From Molanna angustata (taxonomy: Eukaryota; Arthropoda; Insecta; Trichoptera; Molannidae), in assembly GCA_963576475.1 (NCBI GenBank), contig OY754981.1, forward strand, positions 19,372,570-19,436,569: a stretch of DNA of 64,000 bases, read 5' to 3'. The notes beneath the pieces are model-generated. The model saw nothing but the letters and a program-made list of their open reading frames with translations. It had not been told where the DNA came from and searched no databases. This document shows positions 1 to 11,930 of this stretch, piece after piece. Positions within the stretch are counted from its first letter, which is position 1, and each line of letters opens with the position of its first letter. Made by a program: the position numbers and the translations under genes.

Positions 1-503
1 TCATCAAAACGTCGAACAAGTTAGTATGACCTCTGATTCAGATGTTCTGAGGTTACCTTCGTACGATTGCATTATTATTGCTGAAACATTTAGTATGAAT
101 TTATTTTCATCAAAACGTCGAACAAGTTAGTATGACCTCTGATTCAGATGTTCTGAGGTTACCTTCGTACGATTCCATTATTATTGCTGAAACATTTAGT
201 ATGAATTTATTTTCATCAAAACGTCGAACAAGTTAGTATGATCTCTGATTCAGATGTTCTGAGGTTACCTTCGTACGATTGCATTATTATTGCTGAAACA
301 TTTAGTATGAATTTATTTTCATCAAAACGTCGAACAAGTTAGTATGACCTCTGATTCAGATGTTCTGAGGTTACCTTCGTACGATTGCATTATTATTGCT
401 GAAACATTTAGTATGAATTTATTTTCATCAAAACGTCGAACAAGTTAGTATGACCTCTGATTCAGATGTTCTGAGGTTACCTTCGTACGATTGCATTATT
501 ATT
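1..503. repeat. 106-bp tandem satellite, 4.7 copies, cut by the window start
   Basis: The word TCATCAAAACGTCGAACAAG recurs at 1, 107, 213, 319 and 425, an exact 106-bp period. The copies are almost identical; I see only single-base differences (for example GATTCCATT in copy 2 and TATGATCTC in copy 3). The fifth copy loses identity near 503, after GCATTATTATT. The array runs off the left edge, so its true length is unknown. No coding sense is apparent. The near-identity suggests recent expansion or homogenisation. Confidence 0.97.
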
Positions 504-1169
504 ATTACATTTCAATTATCGTTTTCTTCGTGCGATTTCGCGCGTAATGAAACATAATATGAACCTCTCCTTCAAGTCAGTAAGTAATATTACGACTGTT
601 TAAGTTACAACGAAACAAAAGAACATACATGTATATCATATTCACTTATCGCAGTGTATATCGTTTCGTTCACGGGGGATATAAGACAACAGTTGTTGTA
701 TCTCAATCCACGCGGCAGACTTTGCAGACCGAAATTGTCGTTTTGTTTATTAAAAACCACTTAATCTGATGACTGTCTGATGTACTCTTTGCCGCACCGC
801 TCGCTGCCGGGGTCTCCATCATATACAAATCACACAACTTGATCCAGCAAGATTATTTCCATTCTCCTCTTTGTACGAAGGTTCCGAACTTTATGACGTC
901 TTCAATAAACCCACGACTCGGCCGCTACGTCCGAGAGGAAAATTATACTTACAAAATCGAGGCGATAGATAAAAAAGAAGTTAATCTTGTTCTTTTTGTA
1001 TCTATCCTTTTTGTTAATTCATTTTTATTCGTGCCACTGTATATAAAACTGTTAACCGTGCGAAATATTTCTTGCGTCTTAGGCTGGTTTATAAAAACAT
1101 TCCTTCGGTACCTAATGTTAAGAAATCCTGTTGCTTTCCATTCACTTGAATCGGAATAATGTTTAGAAT
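504..1169. other. Unannotated stretch between satellite and LINE debris
   Basis: Mixed composition with a few GC-richer patches (about 690-710 and 790-820). An open frame at 839-1159 begins at TTG and resembles nothing I know. I see no gene, RNA or repeat boundary here. Confidence 0.4.
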
Positions 1170-1800
1170 TAGAAAAAATCCTACTCTTAACAGTTCCCTG
1201 TAGTGAATGTACCTCTCCATCAGCCAAAGACCAGATTTTACCAGAGAAAATAATGTAATTAATAATGACATAAAATACTTGGGAGTGTTGATAGACAATA
1301 GATTAAGATTTAACAAGCACATATTATGTATTACGAAGAAAATTGCGAAGAAGGTTGGTTGGTTGGAACGGCAGGCAAAAGAATTCATAGAAGGGCCCTC
1401 CAAAATGAGGACGAAAGCAGCTGAGTCTCAGCAGAGAGCAACTAAGAACGATGGCTGGTCTATTTACTGGGCATTGTCATCTAAAAAGACACCATCGCTG
1501 ATCGCTGATCATGGGGATCGCTGATGAACCAAATTGTAGAAAGTGTCAACAAAAGGAAGAAACAGTCTCTCATGTGATCTGCGAGTGTCCAGCCCTAATG
1601 GAATCCAAACACAGACACCTGGGAGCCTTTATACTAAGACCCCAAGATCTGGGAGGCATTTCAATCTGCAAAATATGGGATTTTATTCAAGAAACCGGAT
1701 TGCTGTTGAATTGACATCCTCCTAAGGGAGGCTCAATAGATCAACCTATGGTCGCGGTGCAGGGGCGTGTTGGATCCACTCCTAATAAATAATAATAACT
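1170..1800 (+). pseudogene. R1/LOA-like non-LTR retrotransposon remnant (RT end plus CCHC tail)
   Basis: The frame at 1207-1440 carries the post-catalytic reverse-transcriptase motif IKYLGVLIDNRLRF followed by KKIAKKVGWLER, typical of insect non-LTR elements. After a shift, 1511-1714 encodes CRKCQQKEETVSHVICECP, the Cys/His tail that ends R1-like polymerases, and stops at 1714. The RNase H-sized segment expected between the two is missing, so this is an internally deleted copy. About 85 bases of 3' UTR end in a TAATAATAA-type tail near 1795. Inferred inactive. Confidence 0.8.
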
Positions 1801-1859
1801 ACTGCTCAAATGTACTATTTATGAGCAATACAACGGAGAATAAAAAGTTACTAACTATA

Positions 1860-2405
1860 CAAAATTGAGCAATGCGGACAATTTTAAAATGTAACAGATT
1901 TACCCGAATCAAATATATGCTTGAGAAGTTGAAGTTGTTGTCAATAAAACAGCAAATAATTTTAAATTATAAAATGGACTATCACCGCGATATTTGCAAA
2001 AAAATGTTCTATATAATTTCTATGATCACACCTACCCGACGAGAAGTCGGCCGGGACTTTAGACTGCCTCAGACTAACCTGGCAGGTACACAAAATAATG
2101 TGTATTACAAAGGTTTTCAACTGTTTAATGATTTGCCAGAATGTGTGAAGAAAGCAACTGGTCTTGCCGCTTTTCGTCGCCTAAGTGTTGAATACATGAA
2201 TAAAAAGTTCTTTTAAGATATTGTGTGCTTACTTTGTATTTTTGTGTAAATTTTGTTGTTTTTATATATTTCATACTGTGAAAACTATTTATTTTTTCAA
2301 CTTGTTATTGTGTTTATTGGTTATACTAGATGTAAGAAAATGCATTTATCGTTTACATCCAAATAAAATATACATACATACATACAATAAAGATACAATA
2401 TCATG
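1860..2405 (+). pseudogene. Jockey/CR1-like LINE C-terminal tail and 3' UTR
   Basis: The 114-codon frame at 1872-2216 contains MLEKLKLLSIKQQII, then GRDFRLPQTNLAGTQNNVYYKG and FNDLPECVK. This is the usual LINE tail layout of a basic segment followed by a 'YxGxxLFNxLP' motif. The 3' UTR runs to an A-rich/ACATAC tail near 2370-2400. Only the last tenth of an element is present; the polymerase core is absent. The adjoining R1-like remnant belongs to a different family. Confidence 0.75.
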
Positions 2406-3224
2406 TATTTCTTTGTTACAATAGAAGGAAAAAAGGGTTTATTATATAAATAAATATATACTATTTATTAAATTTATTTATTACACTTCCTAGCGCCTCG
2501 TGCAAGCGGTGAGTTTTTTGCCAAATGGGTACTATCCATTTTTCCACGGCTGGAAATCAAACTATAAAATCAGGATGCCAGCACAAAAAACAAACGACTT
2601 ACCACTATTCCACGGCAGTCGGGTATTACATTTTTCTTCGATTTAATTTATGCCTCGTACAATTACCTAAAAAATGGTGTATTTTAATTTCGTAATATAT
2701 AATAGATTCACACATTTTTGTACCTTTGTATATTTTTTTACAAAAAGGGGAATATGGTATAACGGTCTGCGGTGTTGGGTCTGCTTTTTCAATTAGTATC
2801 TTAAATGTATTTAATTCAAGATTTTTCATTGTGTTTGACTACGTCTTCATACAAATTTAAGCGGTCACATCACACAGAATGATATAATATGTAAGTATAG
2901 ATAGATAGCTTTGTCACAATAACGGTGCATAAAGTTTATATGAAACTTCCAAGAAATCGACGGTCGCACCTGGAATTTTAAAATATTTTATTTTTACGTA
3001 TGAATTCTTTCAAGTACAAAGAAATTAAATTTCTCTGCTGTACATATGTATGTGCAATGTGCTTAAATATTTAAAAGGTATATTATATGTCATTACACAA
3101 AACCAATTTGAATATTGTGTAGTTTAAAACTACATGAATATCAATGAAAAACATTTGGATTTGATCTAGGAAAAAATATTTGAATATATAAAATGAAAAA
3201 ATATAAAATAATTTTACGAACACA
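2406..3224. other. Unannotated AT-rich stretch
   Basis: I see no coding frame, RNA gene or clear repeat. A trh bHLH exon was looked for here (basic region, then helix-loop-helix with a phase-1 GT donor) and not found. Confidence 0.4.
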
Positions 3225-3335
3225 GATTATTATTTATTAATTTATTTATTTACTTTTTGTACATTATATAAACAAATATAATGCACACTGGCGGAATTAT
3301 TGCCATTAGGCAATTTCTTGTTCATTCCGAATACC
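3225..3335 (-). repeat. LINE 3' end fragment with TAAA-type tail
   Basis: On the minus strand it reads GGCAATAAT, then GTGTGCA, then ATGTACAAAAAGTAAATAAA. The same order of words occurs at 59390-59490, also minus. It ends in an A/T tail on the low-coordinate side, as a truncated LINE 3' end would. It lies about 130 bases upstream of the trh exon A acceptor. Confidence 0.6.
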
Positions 3336-3461
3336 CAATGACGTAATTATGACATCAGCGTTCGTTATCTTTAATGATTATTGATTCTACCCCATGTCAT
3401 TATGACGTAAGTATTTTAATATCTGAATTCTTATATTAATTATCTCCATTTTTTGTTTCAG

Positions 3462-3538
3462 GTGCTCCAAACAGGCGGACTCCAGCAGGTTTAGCTTTAG
3501 AACTTTTTGAACAGCACCAAGGAACACATATATTACAA
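3462..3538 (+). CDS. trh: Trachealess exon A: linker into PAS-A (partial gene)
   Basis: This 77-nt exon encodes two bases of a split codon and then APNRRTPAGLALELFEQHQG-THILQ. The 'R-R-x-P-x-x-L-A-x-E-x-F-E-x-H-x-G-x-H-I-L-Q' pattern is the segment just before PAS-A in the Trachealess/NPAS1/NPAS3 group of bHLH-PAS factors; Single-minded differs here. The acceptor is a pyrimidine run ending TTTGTTTCAG (AG at 3460-3461). The donor is CAA|GTAAGC, GT at 3539-3540. The left junction needs one base from the previous exon; the right junction is phase 0 and joins exactly to exon B. The upstream bHLH exon was not found. Codons are AT-rich, unlike exons C and D. Known role: heterodimer with Tango/ARNT, nuclear, tracheal and salivary fate (Drosophila). 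Confidence 0.93.
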
Positions 3539-3586
3539 GTAAGCACAAAAATGTTATTAAAGATGTTTTTTATAACAATTTTAAAT

Positions 3587-4150
3587 AACAAGTGGGTTGT
3601 CGCCAACGCTAAACTTCTCAATACCAAGTCACTCTACAAAGTATTCAAATTTTGTACCTACGTTAAATATTCAGCATTTTCATGAAATGAGATTATTTAA
3701 TTATTTTTTTATTTACTTAAATATTTAATTAGTAAAAATTGATAATTCTTCAATGCAATTTTATGAAAGTTATGTGCTTATTTACCAATTTGAAAATAAA
3801 AAAAACAAATTTCGAGTTTCCTGAGCTTAGGGTAACTGAAGTATTTGGCAGTTAAAAAAATTGAGAAGCACTATTCCGATATCATTCAAAATTTAATAGG
3901 ATATAAGCGAATATTATATATACAAATTTGCAAAATTTGAAAAGAGTCGAATGAATAATTTGGTCTATAATCGATAAATTAAAATAAACACGCCGTACAA
4001 AGCACACACACACACAAATATATTGTGATGAAACTTTCAGAATACAATCTCAGTATGATACTAGATGATAATCTACAATAAAAAATAGCCTTAGAAATTG
4101 CGAATTCATAACTTCCCACTATATCCCATTGGGTAAGTGAGGAGTAAAAA
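3587..4150 (-). repeat. 590-bp dispersed repeat, minus copy
   Basis: Reverse complement of 54121-54707 along its whole length. Matching landmarks include AACAAGTGGGTTGT with CCAACGCTAAA, GAGAAGCACTATTC, TCTATAATCGATAAA, GCCGTAC and AGTGAGGAGTAAAAA. The element starts with ACTCCTCACT, and a nearby inverted AGTGAGGAGT occurs near the other end of the plus copy. It lies 48 bases after the trh exon A donor. No coding frame is visible. Probably a non-autonomous DNA transposon. Confidence 0.8.
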
Positions 4151-5229
4151 TCTAATACGACTATTAAAATATAAGTATACTGTTAAAAAATAATCATTTT
4201 TTTATTTTGTAAAAGAATAGTTGTTAAAATGGGTTTTCTAACACAACAAATATTGTTACATAAAAAATCATTGGTAAGTAACGTACGTACGTTATTTTTA
4301 CTTTTACCGATAAAAAGTGTGATGCTATTTTAAACTCTACAAGTTTTTCGAAGCAATCTGTCACCAAAAATTAAACTCTAAGTCTCTCTCGTTGAGAGTC
4401 CATTATAGTGACGACCGACGACGGAATTTAGCGACATTAGAAAGCATATTTTGAAATAAAGCACATTTCCTGCAAAACCCTTCCAAATTCCTCACAATTT
4501 TTCTTCCATCAAAGTTACCCCGTATAGGGTTAAAGACCCTCTCCTATTTCCCTTCCTTTCGGGCCTCTCCGTGCCCCCCTCCCAGCCTCAGAGAGGGATA
4601 ATGAAGAATGGCCGACGGATCGTGACTGGAATCCTGTGCCAGGATGCTGTGGAATATTCTTTGCTTGGAACCTTCGCCTTGCACATCTCTCTAGATACAC
4701 AATAATGTTACCGGCTAAACTCTCCTCTATACTCACAACAGCAGCTCGCTATGAAACAGGTAATAAGCAACGCCTTGGTTATCGTGTTATATTTTTATTA
4801 AAATTTTCGCCAGTGTCTCATAACACCAGTTTTGAATGTTTCTGATATGAGCAATTTGCTCAGATATTATAGTCTAATACAGATATACCTACATATATCA
4901 TGTTGATTTACATGATTTCATTTTGAAAAGTTTAATAAGATATATGTATTACTTGGATTAGACGGAAAATGAGATTATTTTATACAGATATATTTTATTA
5001 AAATCATGACATAATATATTCCCATTTTTTTAAATCTAATTCCAGACATCCTTTTCATTCCCTGTCACTTCAACTGCCAGGAAGTCTTGTATTAATTCAA
5101 ATTTATTGTTTTTAGGTACACTCAAAAATATAATTGTATAAAAATAGTCTGAAATTCCATATAATTTCAATTATGTACAATATTTCCATAAGTGAATCGT
5201 TCTTAAATCTAGTCATGACATTTATGTTC

Positions 5230-5515
5230 CTCTTTACGCATTTTACCAACCCTTCTTCTTCTTCTTCAGCCTCCACAACTCCCTGTCTTAGGCACACTGC
5301 ATCCATCTCCCTCCGGCACATTTCTTGATGTCATCAGACCACCTTGCCTGGGGTCTGCCGACACCTTTTCGGCTTATTCTCGGTCGCCATTCTACGATCT
5401 TTTTGGTCCATCGTGAATTCTGGCATCTGGCAATATGCTCAGCCCAGCTCCACTTAAGACCAGCGACCCTTTCCGCTACATCGGCTACTTTAGTTATTTC
5501 TCTTATCATAACATT
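5230..5515 (-). pseudogene. RTE-type LINE C-terminal tail, family copy 1
   Basis: The minus frame reads VAGLKWSWAEHIAR, then GVGRPQARWSDDIKKCAGGR, then WMQCAQDRELW. This is the conserved end of insect RTE-like endonuclease/reverse-transcriptase proteins (RWxDDI..AGxxWMxxAxDRxxW). A run of CTT repeats at 5252-5267 is the GAA tail in element orientation. The usual EAYVQEWMKTG ending, present in the copy at 24085, is deleted here. Related copies lie at 24085-24245 and 46455-46770. Confidence 0.85.
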
Positions 5516-6544
5516 CTGAATTCTGTCCCTTATTGAAATACCCAGCTAATTTCTCTCCATAGCTCTCTGTGTCATTATTAGCTTGTGCATTATTCGTTTT
5601 GTTAGGACCGATGCGATTCGTTTTGTGCATTATTCATTTTGTTACCAACCCTATGTATGATTGTCCACACTTGTCAAATACAAACCGATTCTTTCAATAT
5701 TCCGTTTAGTGAAATGCATTGATATTTGATATGATCATTATTTTCCAGATTAGATTTCACGGTTCAACTATGTCAGATAAACGGTGAATTACTTAACTTA
5801 AAGATATAGGTAGATACTGGAATTTCATCAACAAGTGTAGACAATATAACGGTCCGAACGTCAAAAAATCTACGACAAATGAGGCGTTTCAAGAAATATC
5901 AATCATAGACTTCTGCAAATTTGAGCCAGTTTTTCTTCACAATACATTTTGAAGATAAAGTAGGTACCATGATTAAATTAACTCTGTTGGTTTGGAAGTT
6001 CTCAACAGATTGATATAATTACCCGTCAATCAAATATTGCCCATGAAAATAAGTAGACAAGTTCCTGCATGAATCTGTAGACCTTTTTACGAATAAACTA
6101 GTTTCATTCTTAAACCAATAACCAATTTTGAGGTGTGAAATTAAATCATAAGTTGCATGACAATCATATTCAGAATTTTTTCATTTACCCATAACAGTTC
6201 GTTTACAATAAAGTATTATTTTTAATTTGATAATACGCATATTTAACATTAATTAATGTTTTGACTTGTATAACAATTAATGTAATTTTCTTGATAATTA
6301 TCAAGTATTTATGTTACAGTCGCACTAGTTCAAAATAACGCCTTCTATTTATAATTATCCTACATAAATTATTTACCAAGAATTAAAAAAAAACGGTAGC
6401 AGATAATTTAATTTTTTTTGCGCCATTCACACAGATTCGTTATTTTGTAATTTATAAATGCAAATTATAAATATTTGTATCAAATCGAAATTCAATATAC
6501 CTAAAATTTATAAAAATCGAATATTTTGTAAAGGTTGCATATAC

Positions 6545-6660
6545 GCTAAAATTGTTTTTTTTCCATGTTGGGAGTCAAATGATATTTTTTTTGACAAATT
6601 TTTAACATCTCAATAGAGACGAAGTTGGAATATTATAGATGAACCAGATACTCAAGGAAC
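6545..6660 (+). repeat. Partial copy of the 'GAGACGAAGTTGGAATAT' MITE (left part)
   Basis: Shares GGGAGTCAAATGATATTTTTT, then TCTCAATAGAGACGAAGTTG, with the left part of the element at 21515-21830, with small changes. The rest of the element is missing. The detached piece at 7070-7140 may belong to the same insertion. Confidence 0.7.
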
Positions 6661-7069
6661 CTTTCAAAAACATTAGATCTACACACACATTGGTAGTAGG
6701 TATACAAGCTAAAAATGAAATAATATAATATTTCTGGCGCAGTTAAGGGGTGACGTCTGTGCGAGAATACTGTCACCTCTTGTATAAGGACTGTTGCTTT
6801 CAATGTTTACAAATAAACCAACTTCTAATTTGTTCTTTTAGTTATCCTTTGACATTCCCCGTCACTTTTCTCTCCCACTATCCCTTACCATCCCCTAATC
6901 ATTATTTCTTTGCATTTTTTCTCTTCTGTTGTGTTGAATATAACTAACAGTGGATATACGTAATTTGATGGCAGGCCTAAATTCTAGGTACCACTTTTGT
7001 ATATATATTTTAATGAATGTAACCTGTTCATCTGTCTATACCTCCAAAAAAATCAAAATAAAATAAAAT

Positions 7070-7140
7070 AAGAATTGGTGAACGTTGCGCAAGTGCATAA
7101 AATGATCACGTAAACCAGCAGAGGTTCTTTTATAATATTT
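7070..7140 (+). repeat. Internal piece of the same MITE family
   Basis: GAATTGGTGAACGTTGCGCA, then AGTGCATAAAATGATCACGT, matches the internal part seen at 27735 and, inverted, at 21625-21675. Confidence 0.7.
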
Positions 7141-8483
7141 TTGTCTCTACTTTCGTCCAACAAAAAAACATAGTGATTCAATATAGAAAGTATTTTATTT
7201 AATTTTGCACCATAATTATCAATAACATATTGGCGATCTTTTATGTAAAAAAACTGTTATTGTATAAACCACCAGTTTCCTAAATCTCCTAAATTTTATA
7301 AAAACTAGAGCCCTTTATTTTTTGTGTACATATGAATATCCACAGAATAGCTTAAATAGTTAGTGAATTTATTTTTATAATCTACTCTAAATCAGCTTAA
7401 TTTTATTTTTATTTTTATGAAATCGTCTGTTAGAGTGGTTTATATTATTTGTTGCCGGATCGAAACAAACAAACGATCAAAAATAAACTAAATGGTACCA
7501 TGAATGGTGCCTTGGCGGCCACCGCATCTAATATTCATAAAATGTTTACAATGTGTAAGGTTTATAGGTATGAAATAGATACCAACATCCAACTACCAAC
7601 CATAGACAGTAGCAGCAATATCAATCTGTTATCTCCCATTGCAATTATTAGCTAACCACCTCGTCTGACCACGAACCATTAAATTGGATATGTATCATTA
7701 TCATTGGAGTCCATTTTTTAGCGTCGCAGCCAGTCATGCCTGAAATAAGTTTGTTTATAGTCATACATAACGCCGTTTTTTTATATCAATTGCACCATGT
7801 ATAGACATTTTTTCATTCATCTATCATTGACCCTGGCAGCTATACCTTTTTTATTATTCCTCTCTTTCTAAATTTGTTACAGTTTGACCACGTATATTGG
7901 GTCCATGCGAAGGCATTCACCCAATATTCTTATGCAATAGGCTCAACGTGTTTTGTGTAGGTATTGTCAATATTTTTTTATTCATGATTAGTTTCTCAAT
8001 GGGAATTTATACAATAGTTTCAATATTGAAATGTCTGTCTATGTTTTATGTATTGTAATTACATAAGTATATGTAAGAGCAAGCAATGAATAAATAAGAC
8101 AACTGTGCAAGGCTTACAATGAAGGTGGTAGTTTAACTACATTAAAACACTGAATAATAAACACTGTTGACAAAGTCATAAAGAATAGTGTCTGAAATGC
8201 CCATTCATTTTTGCACAAGGATTGTCCAGTGTAATATTTATAAACAATTATCTATCAACATTATACTATAAAAGTTATAAATATACTTTATTTGGGGACT
8301 GAACCTCACTTTCTTCTTCATTTAGTGCTGTGTCAACTCCTTCTTATGAGCAATCAATGTGCTGGTGAATTATTTCATATCCTATATTGCTCGGAACAGA
8401 TCCTTCAGATCTACATATAACCTAACTTTACGAATTTCGTATTATTTGTTGAATGGAGGAGTTTGATTCAATATTAGGTAAAG

Positions 8484-8610
8484 TTGTCGATAAATATCTT
8501 GAGCCATTTCGTCAAATAGAGGACCGATTTGAACGTATACCAACCAAGCAAAAATACACGAATTTGCGCTCTGCGCACCCGGAAGCCTGGTTCAAGATAT
8601 TTGGCGACAA
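8484..8610. mobile_element. 127-bp MITE with TTGTCGCCAAATATCTTGA inverted ends
   Basis: Starts TTGTCGATAAATATCTTGAG; the reverse complement of its end reads TTGTCGCCAAATATCTTGAA. The interior has ATTTGCGCTCTGCGCACCCG. A second copy lies at 13896-14030 and a decayed relative at 58055-58150. It has no coding capacity. I could not define a clean target-site duplication. Confidence 0.75.
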
Positions 8611-9849
8611 ATATACAATATAGAACTTTTGAAAAATATACATCTTCAATATTATCATTTCAGAACAAAAATATGTATCTTCACTCATTTAAAGAAAGAT
8701 AGGATACGTAAACTGCGCAACTGTGTGATTTAGAAAGATAAAATTCAGGAGCCACATTAGACAGTAATAAATAAATTGTTACCAACAGTGAGTACATGCA
8801 ACATAAAATCAAAAGTGGGCTGATTAATTTACAATTACTTATGTTGTTATTCTTATTTATTGTATTTGTTTAAAAAAATATTATTGTACGTTCGCCCATT
8901 TTTTTAAATACCTAATTAAAAAAATGACCAACTGTTGAATGTAGCATATTGGAAAATTCCACAATCACAATCCATTAATTTAACAAGTAAGTACCTACCC
9001 AAAAGTATTTCCTACTGATCAGTGTATGATACAAAAGTTTTGGCTATCAATCTGCAGATTTGCCTGACAGTGCCTACCTACATCTTTTGGTTTATTGCAA
9101 AAGTTATATTAATTTATTCAATGCAAATTTTCATGTCATTTCATTGTGAAACCTTACCATTCTTTGTCCTTGTTCAAACATATTTCCTAATGATATAAAA
9201 TATACTGTGAATTGTGTAAAATATTTTATGCAACAGTGTTCTCAAATAGTCCATGTTAATAAAATACAAAACAACATTTTTTTATATTTCTTGGTAAATT
9301 ATTAAATGAATAGTTTATCTACATACCTTCAATTGAGTATTTTATAATAGCAAAGACGGAGTTTACATTATTTTTCATATCTACAAATCTCAGCAATAAT
9401 ATAAAAGGAAGCAACATTAACCCAGTTAAGAAAATTTATAGAGATAATACATACATTCCTTGATATAAATATCACATATTCTGCGCTTCACATTTCTATC
9501 ATAGGTATTTTTATGATATTTCTTTTATCAGTTTATTTTCAGTGGGTTTTTATATATGCTTTCAACTTGAGCATATTTGATTATATTGTTATTTTTTGTT
9601 TAGATTTTTATTTTTATTTATATTTTTTGTTTATTCATTTTCTCATTACTTTTTGTTACTAATTTTTGTTTTCTTTACTTTTTGTTATTACTTTTATTAT
9701 TTTTGTCTCTTTTGTCGTGGTTACTTTTTTTGATATTGTTTATATTTTTTATCTATCTTGTTTATTTTTCTTCTTCATATGTATGTATAAAAATGTAGTA
9801 GTAAACCAGTTAATAAAAATGATTATTAAATAAATATGATTATTATACC

Positions 9850-10030
9850 ATGTATTTTTACTCTCCACACTATGGAATAGTGGAGAGTCATGATTTCACC
9901 ATTTTTAAGCGTATTTTTTACATCGATTTCTCAACGGGTATCATGTAGAGAGTGCACACTGTGAGTTTCGTTGTGATGTGTTTGTATGTATGGCGTACCT
10001 ACGCCGTACGGATTATCCTTTTTGTGTCCT
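9850..10030 (+). repeat. Diverged relative of the 590-bp repeat (left part)
   Basis: TTTTTACTCTCCACACTATG, then GTCATGATTTCACCATTTTT and AGCGTATTTTTTACATCGAT, parallels the start of the copy at 54121. ACTCTCCAC...GTGGAGAGT can form a short hairpin at its start. The similarity fades after CGTACGG near 10010. Confidence 0.65.
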
Positions 10031-10161
10031 CTCTACAGCCCAAACTATAAGTCCGATCGACTTCATATTAACATCATATGTGTAAAGTGCATAGACCTAG
10101 AGCTGATCAGTTTTCCATAGATATCCATTATGATTTTCTTCTCTATGATTTCTCTGTCCAA

Positions 10162-10480
10162 ATTTTCAAAATGCTCTCACGGTCTGGAAAATCGAGGTAT
10201 TTTTATACTGTTTGAAATTTTGATATAACAAAAATACATTCATCAAAAATGTATTCAAGGATTGTCAAAATTTAAGGAAAAAAACTATGGTCTGCCATAT
10301 CAATGTAAAATAATTTTCATATTTTCAAAATGCTCTCACAGTCTGGAAAATCGAGGTATTTTTATACTGTTTAAAATTTTGATACAGTAAAATATACTCA
10401 TCAAAAATGCATTCAAGGATTGTCAAAATTTAAAGAAGAAAATCTATGTTCTGCCATATCAATGTGAAACAAATTTCATA
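10162..10480. repeat. Tandem duplication of a ~159-bp unit
   Basis: ATTTTCAAAATGCTCTCAC occurs at about 10161 and again at 10321, each followed by GTCTGGAAAATCGAGGTATT, AATTTTGATA, CAAGGATTGTCAAAATTTAA and CTGCCATATCAATGT. Two copies differ by scattered substitutions. No open frame is shared. Confidence 0.9.
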
Positions 10481-10528
10481 TTTGTAGGAAAAATTTATAT
10501 AACAGAAGTAAAATAGCTTCTGTATTCT

Positions 10529-10570
10529 TATAGAGTTCTATAATATCTTAAGATAGTATAGAACTCTATA
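10529..10570. repeat. Short inverted repeat
   Basis: TATAGAGTTCTAT and ATAGAACTCTATA are perfect inverted arms around a short spacer. A cruciform or RNA hairpin is possible; no function is evident. Confidence 0.8.
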
Positions 10571-11496
10571 TGAATCATATCCATGATATGGGTAAACATT
10601 GATGGTTTTGATTCCGCCGGTTGACCAGACTTGCCCTCCTGGTGAACACATTTATTTTTTAATGACTTTAATTTTCATTCAAATTTAAATTCGGATTTGG
10701 TATTGAAATAACTATGTTATAAATTATTTATAGACTATAAATTACTTGATAAGTTTGTCAAGGTTTATTTTATTAATGAAGGTTTTCAGTCAAAAGTTCA
10801 TCATCATAATAACATTCATGTTAGAGGTCTGATTGCGTTAACATCCAAATGCTTTTAATATTCCAAAAACACGAATTCAGTACCTATCTTTGTTATTATA
10901 TCTCGTTATATATTATATCTTAAGCAATCCAACCTTGCGTGTTGATTGTTGACATATATTTAGATCAGTAATTGACGTTTTACGCGTAAAGCTGTAAAGT
11001 CTATATGATTTTTTATACGATTTCACAAAGTCATAGTAAGATAATAAAAACAAATCATTGCAATTCGTGGTTGTTGCCATTTAATAATATTAATTTTACG
11101 CATATTATTTATTCATATTTTCTTGTGGTGTTGTTCCCCCCTCTTTACACCGTAATCGATTTCCGCGAAAAAATGACCCACAAACGTATTCAATAAGTTG
11201 TAATTTATTTTCTACGATTTTACATACCTGACGGATAGATTTACAACAGTCAATATTTATATTGATAACTATCTGTTTACTTGATAGATGTTGTAGGTAC
11301 AACTCATAATAAAGGTATAAAAAAATTCGTATGAAAAATCAATAAAAAAAATAACGTAAGAATTGATTGTAGCAATAAACATGAAATAATTATAACCAAC
11401 ACGTATCCCTCTGCACTCTGCGAAAAAATATTTTATTGACATATTCAACAAAAAAATATTTAAATATTTTTTTCATTATAAACTGCTTCAGAACAG

Positions 11497-11645
11497 CCCC
11501 CCAGAAAACGTGTTATTTAGCTCAAGAAAAGATAACTCAATTTATGGGTGACAGTTGCCAGTCACGTGACAACTGTCACTTCCATACATTGAGTTATCTT
11601 TTCTTGTTTCTTTTCTTGAGCTAAATGACACGTTGTCTAGGGGGG
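11497..11645. mobile_element. Hairpin MITE 'CCCCCCTAGACAACGTG', copy 1
   Basis: Almost a full palindrome from CCCCCC to GGGGGG. Arms contain ACGTGTTATTTAGCTCAAGA and its near complement, then GATAACTCAAT, then GACAGTTG. The centre holds GTCACGTGAC at 11561-11570. Flanks are CAG on both sides, a possible 3-bp target duplication. No coding capacity. Other copies: 44769-44939 and 53150-53307. Confidence 0.88.
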
Positions 11646-11840
11646 CAGGTTATAGTTAAGTAGTTCTTCGTGCTTCGCATCTAATTTTAAATATCATTAT
11701 TTGTAACCATAACTATTAACCCTTGTAACTAAATATATGAAATTGTAACAAGATGTATGAAATTGAATTTTTGTTTTTTATTTATATATAATATATTTTT
11801 ACATATATTATTTCTAATTTTTTTTCAATGATTGTTTCAG

Positions 11841-11930
11841 TCATTGGATGGTTTTGCGTTATCTGTGGCAGCTGATGGAAGGTTCCTGTATATATCAGAA
11901 ACAGTTTCAATATACTTAGGATTATCACAG
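11841..11930 (+). CDS. trh: Trachealess exon B: PAS-A core
   Basis: Exactly 30 codons, phase 0 at both ends. It encodes [20 protein letters not shown] followed by [10 protein letters not shown]. '[30 protein letters not shown]' is the signature first half of PAS-A in Trachealess and its vertebrate relatives NPAS1/NPAS3. The valine-serine-isoleucine-tyrosine run separates it from Single-minded, which has ASVHLG at this place. Acceptor ATTGTTTCAG (11831-11840), donor CAG|GTGAGT (11931). Codons are AT-biased (TTA, GCG, TCA, ATA). The PAS-A domain mediates dimerisation with Tango and partner choice in the family. Confidence 0.97.

Larger units (their letters stand above)
3539..11840 (+). other. 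trh: trh intron 1 (8.3 kb)
   Basis: GTAAGC donor to TTGTTTCAG acceptor. It holds a 590-bp repeat (3587-4150), an RTE fragment (5230-5515), MITE pieces (6545-6660, 7070-7140), a 127-bp MITE (8484-8610), a repeat relative at 9850-10030, a tandem duplication (10162-10480) and a hairpin MITE (11497-11645). Stretches 5520-6540, 7145-8480, 8615-9845 and 10575-11490 show only AT-rich DNA to me. A GC-richer patch at 4540-4740 carries an open minus frame of no recognised family. Confidence 0.85.

Noticed and set aside
1..503. CRISPR-like array
   Set aside because: The 106-bp unit repeats without unique spacers; it is a satellite in eukaryotic DNA.
1..3461. A trh bHLH exon
   Set aside because: I looked for a basic helix-loop-helix frame ending in phase 1 before a GT donor and found none; it is probably beyond the left edge.
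4530..4845. GC-richer patch with open frames on both strands
   Set aside because: The minus frame (RSVGHSSLSLSEAGRGARRG) is low-complexity and unplaceable; it may be LINE-derived but no diagnostic motif is present.
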